From the NCBI GenBank assembly GCA_029215795.1, contig JARDYH010000003.1, forward strand, positions 178,014,382-178,078,381: DNA of 64,000 bases, written 5' to 3'. Under the pieces are notes generated by a model. It was given only the letters and a program-made list of their open reading frames with translations. It was not told where the DNA came from and did not search any database. This document shows, piece after piece, positions 10,790 to 20,572 of this stretch; position 1 is the stretch's first letter; each line of letters starts with the position of its first letter. The translations under genes and the position numbers were made by a program. The stretch is from Anniella stebbinsi (taxonomy: Eukaryota; Chordata; Lepidosauria; Squamata; Anniellidae).

Positions 10790-12600
10790 CATGCCACCTT
10801 CGCATTGAGGATGGAGTGCGGTTAGATGGCGGAAGCTTCTTTGGAAAGCCCTGAGGTGGCTCCACAGTGGCTGCTGCATCGTATAATTGATGCTGTGCCA
10901 TATTCCAGTCATGGGAGTCATCCCACCAAGTTTCAGTTCTACCTATCAAGTCGTATTTGCCTTCATGTATTAAGAGTTCAAGTTCGTTCTGTTTGTTTCC
11001 CATACTCAGGGCATTAGTATATAGACATCGAAGACCATGTGCTTTATAATCTAGATTCTTTCCTACATTGTTGTGAATGCTATTTTTGGGCACTATTGGA
11101 GGTGTTCTCTCTGTTATGGTGCATAAGCCTTTATCCATTTTAGCCTTGAAGTTTATGTCTCCCGCCCCTGGAAAGATCCAGTTTAAAGCCCTCCTGATGA
11201 AATTCTTCATGCTGTGGCCAAACACATTCTTCCCAGTACTTGTGAGGTGCAACCTATCCCTTGCCAGCAGTCCATCTTCCAAGTAGCATAGCCCGTGGTC
11301 CTAGAATTCGAATCTCTCACGTCGGAACCACCTTCATATCCAGTCGTTCACCCAGAGTATTTTTCTTTCCCTTTCTAATCCTCTTCCAAGAACTGGGAGT
11401 ATGGATGAGAAAACTATCTGGGCCCCAAAGTTCCTGAGTTTCCTTCCCAGAGCTTCAAGGTCTGATGTGATTTCTCCATAGCTCCATTTGGCAATATCAT
11501 TTGTTCCCACATGAATGAGAAGAAATGAGTATGTGTCAGTGGGCTTTATGAGCTTTGGCAACCCTTCAGTCACATCTTTAATCTGTGCTCCAGGGAGACA
11601 GCATACCTGGCAAGTCCATGGGTCTTCGCGACATACTTGGGTTTCAATCTCACGCAGCAGGGAGTCCCCCACAATGACTACTCTTCTCTTCTTCTTGGTC
11701 GATTGACCTTCTGCCTCTTGTTCACTGTTGCACAGGGTCCCTTGAAATTCTTTCTCTGCAGTCTGTCCTTCAGTAGCTGGAAGTGGTTACATAACTCTAA
11801 TGGTTCCACTGGTACAGAGTGTCTTTTAAATCTTCTGCTCCTAGCTGTCACCCTTTTCCATGGAGTTTCCTCTTCATTGGCTTTCCTCACCTCAGCATTT
11901 TCCACTTCTGCTTCAGCTTGCTGTTGCTTTTCAATCTCTTGTGCTTCTTGTTGCTGTTGCAGTTCCACCGTCTTGTCTAAGAACTCTTTGCCTTCTCTTG
12001 TTCCTTGGCGGGTGGACACTCACAGCTCCAGTACTCTCACTTTTTCTTCCAATAGTGCAACCAGCTTGCATGTATTGCAGGTGTACACCATGTTGATCTC
12101 AGGCAGAAACACAAACATTGCACACACTTTGCGGGTCACCATCACTAGAGTCTCCTTTCTGTCCATAGTCTCTATTTCCATTTTGTTTCTGCCCCCTCTA
12201 GATGGATTCCGTTTGACGCCTGTTCCTCCGATTATGCGCATCTTCTCGGAAGCGCTTTATCGTAAATGCTTGTATGCAGGAGGTAATTGAGCACTCAACA
12301 GGTGACCTTACTGGTTGTTTCAAATGCGCTTTACAAGTAGTTAATGCAGAGAATCGCTTGTTCACATAGTCAAAATGCGCTTTAATGGCCGCAGCAAAAT
12401 AAAACTCGCTATTTAACGTGCATTCGATAATGCGCATAATCAGAGAGAAAATGCGCCTCTACACCCGATTTGCGCTCCGTTCTTGTAGAGGTAAATTTTT
12501 TAATGTGCCTTGAAAGAGCTTTAAATGCCTCTTGAAGAGGCAACCTCTGACATTGTTCCTGTCCTGCCTGATTCTTGCTGGCAGGGCTTAGGACAACAGA
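10790..12600 (-). mobile_element. CR1 LINE, 5' region with ORF1 esterase and start of ORF2 endonuclease
   Basis: On the minus strand the pieces are, in order: a CNTCKLVALLEEKV segment; a Gln/Glu-rich stretch; an SGNH/GDSL-type esterase part with VGDSLLRE (Ser block) and VGTNDIAKW (Asn block); DRLHLTSTGKN (Asp-His block) in a shifted frame; then LRCLYTNALSMGNKQ and TETWWDDSHDW, the start of the ORF2 apurinic endonuclease. Esterase-bearing ORF1 is known in CR1 elements. Stops and frameshifts break it. The 3' two thirds of ORF2 are absent, unlike the usual 5' truncation. A MITE at 12191-12545 interrupts its 5' part. Confidence 0.85.
12191..12545 (+). mobile_element. 355-bp GC-motif MITE inserted in CR1 (TCT duplication)
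   Basis: 355 bp from GCCCCCTCTAGATGG to CTTGAAGAGGCAACC, flanked by TCT at 12188-12190 and TCT at 12546-12548. Removing it joins CATTTTGTTTCT to GACATTG within the CR1 5' region. It is the closest relative of the copy at 7445-7800. Confidence 0.8.
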
Positions 12601-13577
12601 GGGCTCTTAGAGCCCTCATTCTATAGAGCAGCGACCCAATAGGATTGCGCTCTTAGTAGTTCAACTTTGAATGCTCAAAACACTTTATGTGAGAAATAAA
12701 CCCAACTGAACTGCTGTCGAGAAAGTGGAGGAAGGACGATCTTAAATGAATGGGTATTTTTTCTTTTAGAATCAAACATATTACTGTTAACTTGGGAGAT
12801 ATAATAATAGTCCATTTAAAGCTCTCACTGGTTGAATGGTTGAACTGTTATTTATTACTTTAGACGTTAAAAACTGCAATATAACCTACCACTTTGAACT
12901 TCAGTGTGCTTCTAAAATGTGCATCTTTCAGAGTACATTAAAACCTTCTGGCTATTTTGCCTTATTATGGCTTCTAAAATTAACTTAGTTCCCAAGCCTA
13001 GTTTGTTTTAAAGATGTTTAATGTATACACTGCATGGTTAATGCAACATGGAAAAGCAGACAGAAGCCTTTTATGGTTGACAGTATGAGCATATTACGTT
13101 ATATTAGTTGTAGTGGCACAAAAATGCCCTATGCCAGTGCAGCTAAAGTGGGGGCAGCAAATGTGGTGAAAAGGTTCCATTTGGATCTATTTTCAAAACA
13201 GCGTTAGGTCTGTCTCTGTTTATTAGCCGTAATAGCTAAATGAAAGCTCTGAGACCAGAGGTAATATGCCTATGAATATCAGATGTGGGGAGAAACAAGC
13301 AAATACTGTTTTCTTCATGCTCTGCTTGTAAATTTTCAAGAGTCATTTGGCTGGGCATTATTAGGCCAAACTATATTTCATATTCTCCACATCTTTATCC
13401 TGGTAAGTGTGTTTTTAAAAGAAATATCCGGCATGTCGGTAAAGGTGGGCAAGCCAGTTTGTGAGTATGGCATGGGGGAGGCAGACAGAGACCCCCTTTA
13501 ACACCCTCCATACCTGCTATTCAGAATGGGAGCATTTCTCCCATTTTGAATTGGAAGTGCTGGAAGGCCTAATTCCA

Positions 13578-14440
13578 AAGGCTTTATTGATTGATTGATT
13601 GATTGATTTGATTTGATTTGATTTATGCCCCATCTTATTACCAAAAACTGGCACTCAAAAAGTTTACAAAAACAATTGAAAATAGATTAAAACAATAAGA
13701 CACATTAAAATACAATAAAACATAACAGAATAAAAACAGAATAGAAACAGCATCCAAGCCAATAGACCCACTTTCAGGCCAAAGGCCTTCTTTAAAAAGA
13801 GGTTTCTGCCTGGCGGCAGAGCGGGAGCAAACCTGGCCTCCCTTGGGAGGGAGTTCCACACCCTGGGAGCTGACACCGAAGAGGCCCTCTCTTGTGTCTC
13901 CACCAAACGTGCCTCTGATGGCAGTTGTCCCAAAAGAAGAGCAGAAGATTTTAAGAACTGGGAAAGGCTGTATGAGAGAAGACTCTCTTTCAGGTAGCCT
14001 GGTCGCAAGCTGTATAAGGCTTTATCGGTCATAGTCTGCAATTTGAATTAACAAGGGAGTGACATGCTCCCTGTAACCAGCCCTGGTCCTTAGCATTCTG
14101 AGCCAGCAGAAGTTTCTGAACAGGTTTTGAAGGCAGCCCTATGGCGTGTGTGTTATAGTAGTTCAAATGGAATGTAACTAAGGCATGTGTGACCGTGTCA
14201 GATCAGACATCTCTAGGAACGGGTGCAGTTGCCACACTAGCCTCAGCTGTACAAATGTACTCCTGGATACTGTCAAGTTCTGGACATCCAGGTATAAGGC
14301 TGAGTCCAACAGTACATTTAAGCTGTGAGCCTGAGTCTTCAGGGGGAGTGTAATCCCACCCAGCACAGGTTGAATCCCCATTCCCTGATTTTGAAGAGAG
14401 TGGGTCCTGATTCAGGCTGGGGAAGGATGATTTATTCAAC
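13578..14440 (-). mobile_element. L2-like LINE, 3' terminal fragment
   Basis: Minus-strand frames give VLGGITLPLKTQ, then after a deletion DKALYSLRPGYLKESLL and RVWNSLPREARFAP. These are parts of the conserved C-terminus that is better preserved at 20573-22615. The 3' tail is a simple repeat (GATT, then GATTT units) at 13580-13625. It is broken and inactive. Confidence 0.8.
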
Positions 14441-14953
14441 AGAAAGCAAGTGCCTGATTGTACTAACAATTTGTTTCCCAGATTGTTCGAACAATACTCA
14501 ACGTGGGGCCATGGTCAGTTCTGGCTCTACCCATTATAATGATCATGGCATGAGAAAATCTGGTGCAGCAACACACATGACTTTTAACAATATGCTGCTG
14601 TTTGGACCAGCATAAGGATCTCAACTACCCTCTGATGCTGGACTCTTATGTCTGATCTCAGATGTTCCAGTTGAGTCATACTGGATTAAGTTGCAAAACT
14701 CTTCAAAGGAAACTACTCATCTTCTTCCAAGGGCAGAACTTTCCAGTTGCAAGGATATCCACAGCTATATATTTATATCCCAATATATGCTCACATATAT
14801 TGCATTCAAAGCATGTTCACAGCATTTTCCACTTGGCCACAAATGTATGAGTCATCTTCTTTGCTACAAACCCACAAAAGCAGACTGGCAACTGTGTATA
14901 ATAGATCTATGGTCCAAAACCATTGAAAGAATCTAATATTAACATAGTAATAC

Positions 14954-15168
14954 CTGTACATCTTTTAGCTATTCTGGCATCTCCATAATAACCAGGAGCG
15001 CATAGTTCACAGTTGAACCCTGTGGTGTTGCGCAAGCAGTTGCGACATTGGCCTGTCACTTCATCGCAGTCTTCAAAGATCAGGTTAGGATCCGAGTTGC
15101 CACTGCAGTCACATTTTCTACAGGAGCTGCCCATCACCAAGGGGCTTCCATAGTAACCGGGAGCACAC
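14954..15168 (-). CDS. LAMA4: LAMA4 coding exon 5 (end of LE2, all of LE3)
   Basis: 215 bp, phase 2 to 1. It reads [16 protein letters not shown], then [36 protein letters not shown] and [17 protein letters not shown]3 has its eight cysteines in the usual spacing, and NTT is a potential N-glycosylation site. This is the best-conserved block of the gene, nearly identical to mammalian LAMA4. The acceptor is CATTCCAG; the donor is ACAG/GTATTA. LAMA4 LE modules form the short rod-like arm of the chain. Confidence 0.97.
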
Positions 15169-15744
15169 CTGGAATGAAAACGCAAACCCAGCAATGATGA
15201 ATGGCAATGTTCTTTCTGACCTTTTAGCCTGGTGACATTCTCCGTGGCCAAATCAACAAAAACAAGATAGAAACTTTGAACAGTGCAGATGGCTGGAACC
15301 CTGATCTACATTTAAGATTTTCTACACAGTTCCAGTCTCAGAAGTGAAAATGATGTATAACTTTTATTATTATTTGTTACATTTATACATCTTAAACTCA
15401 TTATCACTTATTTAATTAATTTGTGGTATTAGCTTTCCAAGCAGCTAATACGTTTGGAATATATTGCAAAAGAAAATGAACTGAAAAATCACGGCAAAAG
15501 CTTACAATATAATTCTAATTTTCACTTTCTGTCTAACTAATTGATACATTCTTCCATTTTCTGAGGAAGGTGTTGAAGATATCAGATTTCATTCTGTGAC
15601 GCTAAAGTGATTTCATACACGAGTTGCTTTCCATGCAGCACGTCCAGTTGGTGCTATCTGACCTTTAAATGGAGAATTGAAAGTGATGCAGTTAATTCTT
15701 ATAGATGCTTAGCAATCACACCAGTTTGAAAAGGAGGAAATTTG

Positions 15745-15845
15745 AACACCGTACAGAGCAATCCTATACCTGTCTATGCAAAAATAAATCCCATTGAGTT
15801 AAATGGGACTTATTCCCCTGTGAGTGCATACAGGCTTGCAGCCTT
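15745..15845. repeat. Dispersed palindromic repeat (CCATTGAGTTAAATGGG type)
   Basis: Contains AGCAATCCTATACCTGTCTA and an AAATCCCATTGAGTTAAATG palindrome. Related copies lie near 39775-39875, 50590-50655 and 51095-51185, and partial ones near 60005-60050 and 62795-62820. This is a common short interspersed repeat in such genomes; its class is unassigned. Confidence 0.55.
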
Positions 15846-16235
15846 ACTTTATTATATTTCAACAACATTTATTTTTTAAAAAAGCATTAGTTTTGGAATG
15901 ATCAGCTATCAACAACTTGCCCCAGCTTCTCTGTTCTGGTCCAATTTCTTGTAGTTAGTTTTTCAAAAGGAGCAGCATGGACACCAGAGAGGGCCAGTTC
16001 ACATGGATCATAAATTGTAAATGCAGGTCTTTGGCTCACAAACAGACACTAATGAGTACATATTTCCCCCACTATGATCTATCCAGTGGTGAAGATAGAT
16101 CACGTATAAACCACTGGTGAGTAACATGTGACATTCTAAAGGGCAAAATCTGAACCACTGACTTCAAAGTCTGTGCTTTCTTTATCCTGTTACCAATCCT
16201 CTTTTCTAATTTGGCCTAATTTATCTTTGAGTGAA

Positions 16236-16608
16236 AGAAAAAAAGCCAAGGGCGGGAGGGCAGAACCAATGATGTATCTTGAGAAAGTGTATATTCAAGT
16301 AAATCTTTAAATCTTGAAAAAGTATTTATTCAAGTAGAGCCTATGCGTTTCGGACTCAGAATGAGTCCTTCCTCAGGGCAATTCAAAGGGTTGCTACAGT
16401 TCTTTGCTCAAAAAACTGTGAATTACTTAGTGTTTTGAGCAAAGAACTGTAGCAACCCTTTGAATTGCCTTGAGGAAGGACTCATTCTGAGTCTGAAACG
16501 CATAGGCTCTACTTGAATAAATACTTTTTCAAGATTTAAAGATTTACTTGAATATACACTTTCTCAAGATACATCATTGGTTCTGCCCCCCGCCCTTGGC
16601 TTTTTTTT
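16236..16608. repeat. Giant inverted repeat, arms of about 175 bp, loop of about 20 bp
   Basis: The left arm (about 16236-16411) and right arm (about 16433-16608) are near-perfect reverse complements. Examples are AGCCAAGGGCGGGAGGGC against GCCCCCCGCCCTTGGCT, and the shared stretch AAAGGGTTGCTACAGTTC. I count only a few mismatches by eye. The arms carry CTGAGGAAGGACTC, ATTCT and GAGTCCGAAACG, a hammerhead-ribozyme-like core (see findings). There is no coding capacity. It could be two head-to-head copies of one element. Confidence 0.85.
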
Positions 16609-16840
16609 CTCTTACTCCCTTACAGGGTTCCCTTTTTCCTTCTGACTAATTTATATTTGCCAAATAAATTCCTTCACCCAAAGTTGAAAACAGCATTTTT
16701 TTCCTGGCTACACAGCCACACCAGGGCTTGATGTCTCCTTCTTCGCATAAGTGGAGGGTGGGTGGGGGCAGAACAAAAATGCTGTATTTGTCAAAAATGT
16801 ATATTATATGGTCAAGATAAATGATACAAAGGTTCACAAT

Positions 16841-17160
16841 TAGGCTGACCATATGAAAAGGAGGACAGGGCTCATGTAACTTTAACTGTTGCAGAGAAAA
16901 GGGAATTTCACCCAGTGTCATTTGTATGCAATTAGTTCCTGGTGAAATTCCCTCCTCATCACAACTGTTAAAGTTGCAGGCACTATACTAGAGTGGCCAT
17001 ATACAAAAGAAGGCAGGGCCCCTGCAACTTTAACAGTTGTGATGAAGAGGGAATTTCACTAGGAACTAATTACATACAAATGTCACTGGCTGAAATTCCC
17101 TTTTCTCTGCAACTGTTAAAGTTACATGAGCCCTGTCCTCCTTTTCATATGGTCAGCCTA
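16841..17160 (+). mobile_element. Inverted-dimer hAT MITE, copy 1
   Basis: 320 bp from TAGGCTGACCATATG to CATATGGTCAGCCTA, flanked by TTCACAAT and GTCACAAT (7 of 8 identical), as expected for a hAT 8-bp duplication. It consists of two copies of a ~160-bp unit in opposite orientation, joined through CACTATACTAGAGTGGCC. Only one unit keeps its inner terminus. The short ORFs repeated in every copy are shadows of the repeat. Confidence 0.85.
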
Positions 17161-17200
17161 GTCACAATTCTTAAAATTTTGCATCAGAAAATGTACATAC

Positions 17201-17281
17201 CTTTCACAGTTTGGCCCTGCATAATTTTCTTTGCACATACAGCGCACCACTCCGTTTTTTCTGTAACAGGAGACTGCAAAG
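17201..17281 (-). CDS. LAMA4: LAMA4 coding exon 4 (central part of LE2)
   Basis: 81 bp, phase 2 to 2. Joined to the previous exon it reads NFAVSCYRKNGVVRCMCKEN and continues YAGPNCER. It supplies four of the eight cysteines of LE2. The acceptor is AATTTTAG at 17282-17283; an alternative CAG seven bases further in would break the frame. The donor is AAAG/GTATGT. Its sequence and phase match LAMA4. Confidence 0.94.
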
Positions 17282-17599
17282 CTAAAATTGCATTAAAAAG
17301 CCATGATCAGAGATGGTAGTTAATACTCATAAATATAACCTGAGCAATAATAACAATACTCGTAAACACTGACCAATTATCCCACTACAAGCATGGTTGG
17401 TTTAGCGTGATGTTTGAACCAGAAACTTCTTGTAAATGAACAGCTTGAACTCTGGTTTACTGTGATGTGCAAATGAGTGGTGAGCTGTGAGCAATTTTTT
17501 CTACATTCATCTTTGAATTTGAGAACAAAAATATTTGGGATGTATCTTGCTTTCAAGCTTGGGTCCTCCCAATGGGTAAAATGGAGCTTGTAATCGGGT

Positions 17600-18035
17600 A
17601 TAAAGACAATGATCTCATTGATGACCTTCCAGACAGTTTTGATATCTGCCTTGAAGCCTCCAAGGTTCAGGCTGATTTAAGGACAATGCTGCTCCTTACA
17701 CTACACACTGGTTTATTAGTGCTACATGCCATCATAGGACCTTCTCTACAGTGGCCCCACACCTTTGGAACAAGTAGCCATCAGAGCTTGGCCATGGTCC
17801 ATCATTGCAGGTATTTAAGAAGGCCTTTTACCTTGGCCTCCTCTTGTTGCTCTTACTGCCATTGTTGTTGTTGTTTTCATTGTTGTTTTCATTGTTATTT
17901 CACTGTGTTTATGTTTTTATCACTTTTAATATTTTAACTGGTTTTATGTATTTAATTGCTGTAAATTGCTCTGGGAGGGCTTTGCCCTGGAAGATGGGCA
18001 AAAAAATATTTAAAATCAATAAATACATTTTATAT
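17600..18035 (+). mobile_element. L2-like LINE, 3' terminal fragment
   Basis: Decayed coding sequence (LRRPFTLASS-like after a GTSSHQSLAMVHH stretch) precedes a 3' UTR ending GGAGGGCTTTGCCCTGGAAG, GATGGGC and a tail of AAATC/AATAAATA repeats. This matches the ends of other L2-type copies in the window. Confidence 0.6.
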
Positions 18036-18357
18036 TTGGCTGGAAAGAACCCATCCTATTAGTAATGCTTCATAATCATCTTAAGAAGATGATTATTTCT
18101 TTTTTGCTACACAGTCCAGATAACCCCTGGGTGCATCTCTGTTGATATAAGAATGTGCTATAAGCAATCTGTATTCATGCATGTTACTTCAAGAATTTTA
18201 TTTCTTCCAAGAGTTTGCTTGTTTTTAAAACAAATATGAATAACTTTTGAAAGATGATGTGTAGACAGCCCTGGGGTCAAAATGCTTTATTGAGCAGGGT
18301 TTCCACCAGCAGATATTCGGATACCAGACCTGCCCCCACCCTCTTCCTGGTGTAAGG

Positions 18358-18672
18358 TAGGCTGACCATCTGAAAAGGAGGACAGGGCTCATGTAACTTT
18401 AACAGTTGTAGAGAAAAGGGAATTTCAGCTGGCGTCATTTGTATGCAATTAGTTCCTGGTGAAATTCCCTCTTCATCACAACAGTTAAAGTTGCAGGGGC
18501 CCTGCCTTCTTTTGTATATGGTCACTCTAGTGCCTGCAACTTTAACTGTTGTGATGAAGAGGGAATTTCACCAGGAACTAATTGCATACAAATGACACTG
18601 GCTGAAATTCCCTTTTCTCTACAACTGTTAAAGTTACATGAGCCCTGTCCTCCTTTTCAGATGGTCAGCCTA
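18358..18672 (-). mobile_element. Inverted-dimer hAT MITE, copy 2
   Basis: Same structure as 16841-17160 but in reverse orientation: here the first unit keeps its inner terminus (TATATGGTCACTCTAG). It is flanked by TGTAAGGT on both sides (18351-18358 and 18673-18680). The first T of the left terminus is shared with the duplication. Confidence 0.85.
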
Positions 18673-18807
18673 TGTAAGGTGACTAATCGCTGGTCACTTT
18701 CCACCAGGACTGCCCCCCAAATTGACCCTGGGAAAGAGGTCAGATGGCGGAAGAACCATACTGACCTCACTCCCAATAAAAAAGTTGGGGTAAATCATTG
18801 CTGCGTA

Positions 18808-19195
18808 TTAGGCCTGTGCAAGCCTCGTGCCTTGTGGGGAAGCCGGTGATCTCGCGAGATCTCTCCCTGGAAAGGACATATTGGCGCTGTGAGTTGGGAG
18901 GATGCACTGGCGCCGTGCGTCAGGAGGACGCACTAGCACCAGAAACATAGAGTCGCTGGTGCCGAGGAGAATGCAACACCATGGCGGGTGGCAATGACGA
19001 TAGCTCTACACTCTGCTCCTGAGCCCTGGTGAGTCCAGCCCTCCCAGGCACTGTATGCTGGGAATTGTAGACTTTCCTGGGGCTTGGGAGTGGGGGAGGA
19101 AATGGCGGATCCACCATTTTATGACGGATCCATCCTAAAATGGCCTCCAAGCTTCGGCTTCAGGATGCCAAGGCCCGAGGCTTGCACAGGCCTAA
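18808..19195. mobile_element. MITE with perfect 20-bp terminal inverted repeats
   Basis: It starts TTAGGCCTGTGCAAGCCTCG and ends with the exact reverse complement. 388 bp, GC-rich, with GATCTCGCGAGATC and ATGGCGGATCCACC motifs. No perfect target duplication is visible. It is non-coding. Confidence 0.75.
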
Positions 19196-19344
19196 TGCAC
19201 AGCTATGACACAGCACAAATTCATAGCCACTGCTGGGCTTTGAGCACATACAGAGAGCCCCCAAGAAAGCTTTCTGTTAGTGCCATTAGATATACCACAC
19301 CATTAGTTATACAATCCTTTTGATTCTGTTGGGATTGTTGTAAT

Positions 19345-19763
19345 TAGGGTGACCAACTGTCAGGATTTCCCCGGATTTGTCCTGGTTTTTGTTCTATTCT
19401 GGATGTCAGGGGGGATTTTCTGTGATTTTCTATATTGTCCTGGAAAGACACACTTTCCCCTTTAAGGCCGCCATTAGCATTTTGGGAGGGAAGTATGTGC
19501 TTTCTGGAGGCGCATCATTTCCCTTCCACTGCTCCAATCAGGACCTTAAATGGGAAAGTGTGTAATTCCCGGAGATTATAGAAAAGGCCCTGATTGGAGT
19601 AGTGGGGGGCAGAAATGACACACTTTCCCCTCCTCCACTCCAATTGGGGTCTTTAAGGTGGCGGGGTGGGGGATGATGCATTTTCCAGAGGCCCTGAAAA
19701 GTCACTTTCCTGCCCTGCCCACAGGTTGTCCTCTTTTTTGGTTTCCCAAATATGGTCACCCTA
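19345..19763. mobile_element. hAT MITE, 419 bp, perfect 8-bp duplication GTTGTAAT
   Basis: The termini TAGGGTGACCA and TGGTCACCCTA are perfect inverted repeats. GTTGTAAT lies immediately outside both ends (19337-19344 and 19764-19771). The interior has no transposase and contains internally repeated ACACACTTTCCCC segments. Confidence 0.92.
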
Positions 19764-20572
19764 GTTGTAATGAGTCAACCGGCAGGAGGCAGAATACAAA
19801 GAAAGAATCTGGTTTATGTATTATTTTCCCTACAGGAAAAAAAAGCACCAATGATTCTGGCTGAGATTGAACTTTTTCATCTTTGTTTGTAAGCTAGTAT
19901 TCTCCAGAGTTAAAACAAATGCATTTATTTGCCTTGTTTGGAGACATTCACAGACAGAGAGACTTGTGTAACATTTTAATGACACCATCCCAACAGTGTT
20001 TCAGCTCTGAGATATTCCCCACCCCACACACTTATTTTACATGAGTTAATTCTTTATTGTATTTAAAGAATCCACTCCCTTGGACATGATTACAGGCTAA
20101 AACATATTCCTGAACCTTTTATAGGAGGTTTTTTTTTAAAAAAATGGACAAAATTCTTAGAGAAAAAAAATCTTAATAACATCTGCTAGGGTTTGGAACA
20201 GCTGGTATCCAGTTGTTCCAAACAAATGATAGACCTTTAATGAGGACTCTTTGACGAGTTCCCAGGATATCAGATATGGATGCAAATAGTCAGGCCAGAA
20301 CACACACACCCCTGACCAAAATACAGTGCACACAGATGAGTCCCAAGGGCAACTGCATATATCATGAATCTGCCAGCTTAGAGCTTTCGATACAGTAATG
20401 GTCAGACTGTATTGATCCCTTGACTATGTTATTTAAATGGCTAACTCCTTTGTCGCAAAGGGGAACAGCAAGAATTCTCTCTCCAGAACTTTCAGGAGAC
20501 CAAGTCTGATTCAATTTTAATTTCTCTAGCAATATCCTTTTACTATAAAAGCAAAGGACAAAGAAAGGGAAA

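Larger units (their letters stand above)
9294..14953. other. LAMA4 intron 5
   Basis: 5660 bp. It holds the GA tract, an LTR-like block (about 9651-10540), a CR1 5' region (about 10790-12600) interrupted by a MITE (12191-12545), and an L2 3' region (about 13578-14440). I recognise nothing in 12610-13570 or 14450-14950. Confidence 0.7.
15169..17200. other. LAMA4 intron 4
   Basis: 2032 bp. It contains a short palindromic dispersed repeat (about 15745-15845), a 373-bp foldback (16236-16608) and a dimeric hAT MITE (16841-17160) that ends 40 bp from the donor of coding exon 4. The remainder, mainly 15250-15740 and 15850-16230, shows nothing recognisable. Confidence 0.7.

Noticed and set aside
11637..12290. 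217-codon plus-strand ORF rich in Ser and Cys
   Set aside because: It is antisense to the CR1 ORF1 coding strand, runs into the inserted MITE, and has no family signature.
16841..17160. Conserved small protein repeated across the window (FHMVSL, EIPFSLQLLKLHEPCPP)
   Set aside because: The repeated peptide arises because the MITE unit is repeated. It occurs in both orientations and is interrupted in several copies.
17282..17290. Alternative acceptor for LAMA4 coding exon 4 at the inner CAG
   Set aside because: Using it removes seven bases and breaks the frame with coding exon 3. The TTTTAG acceptor gives NFAVSC, which matches LAMA4.
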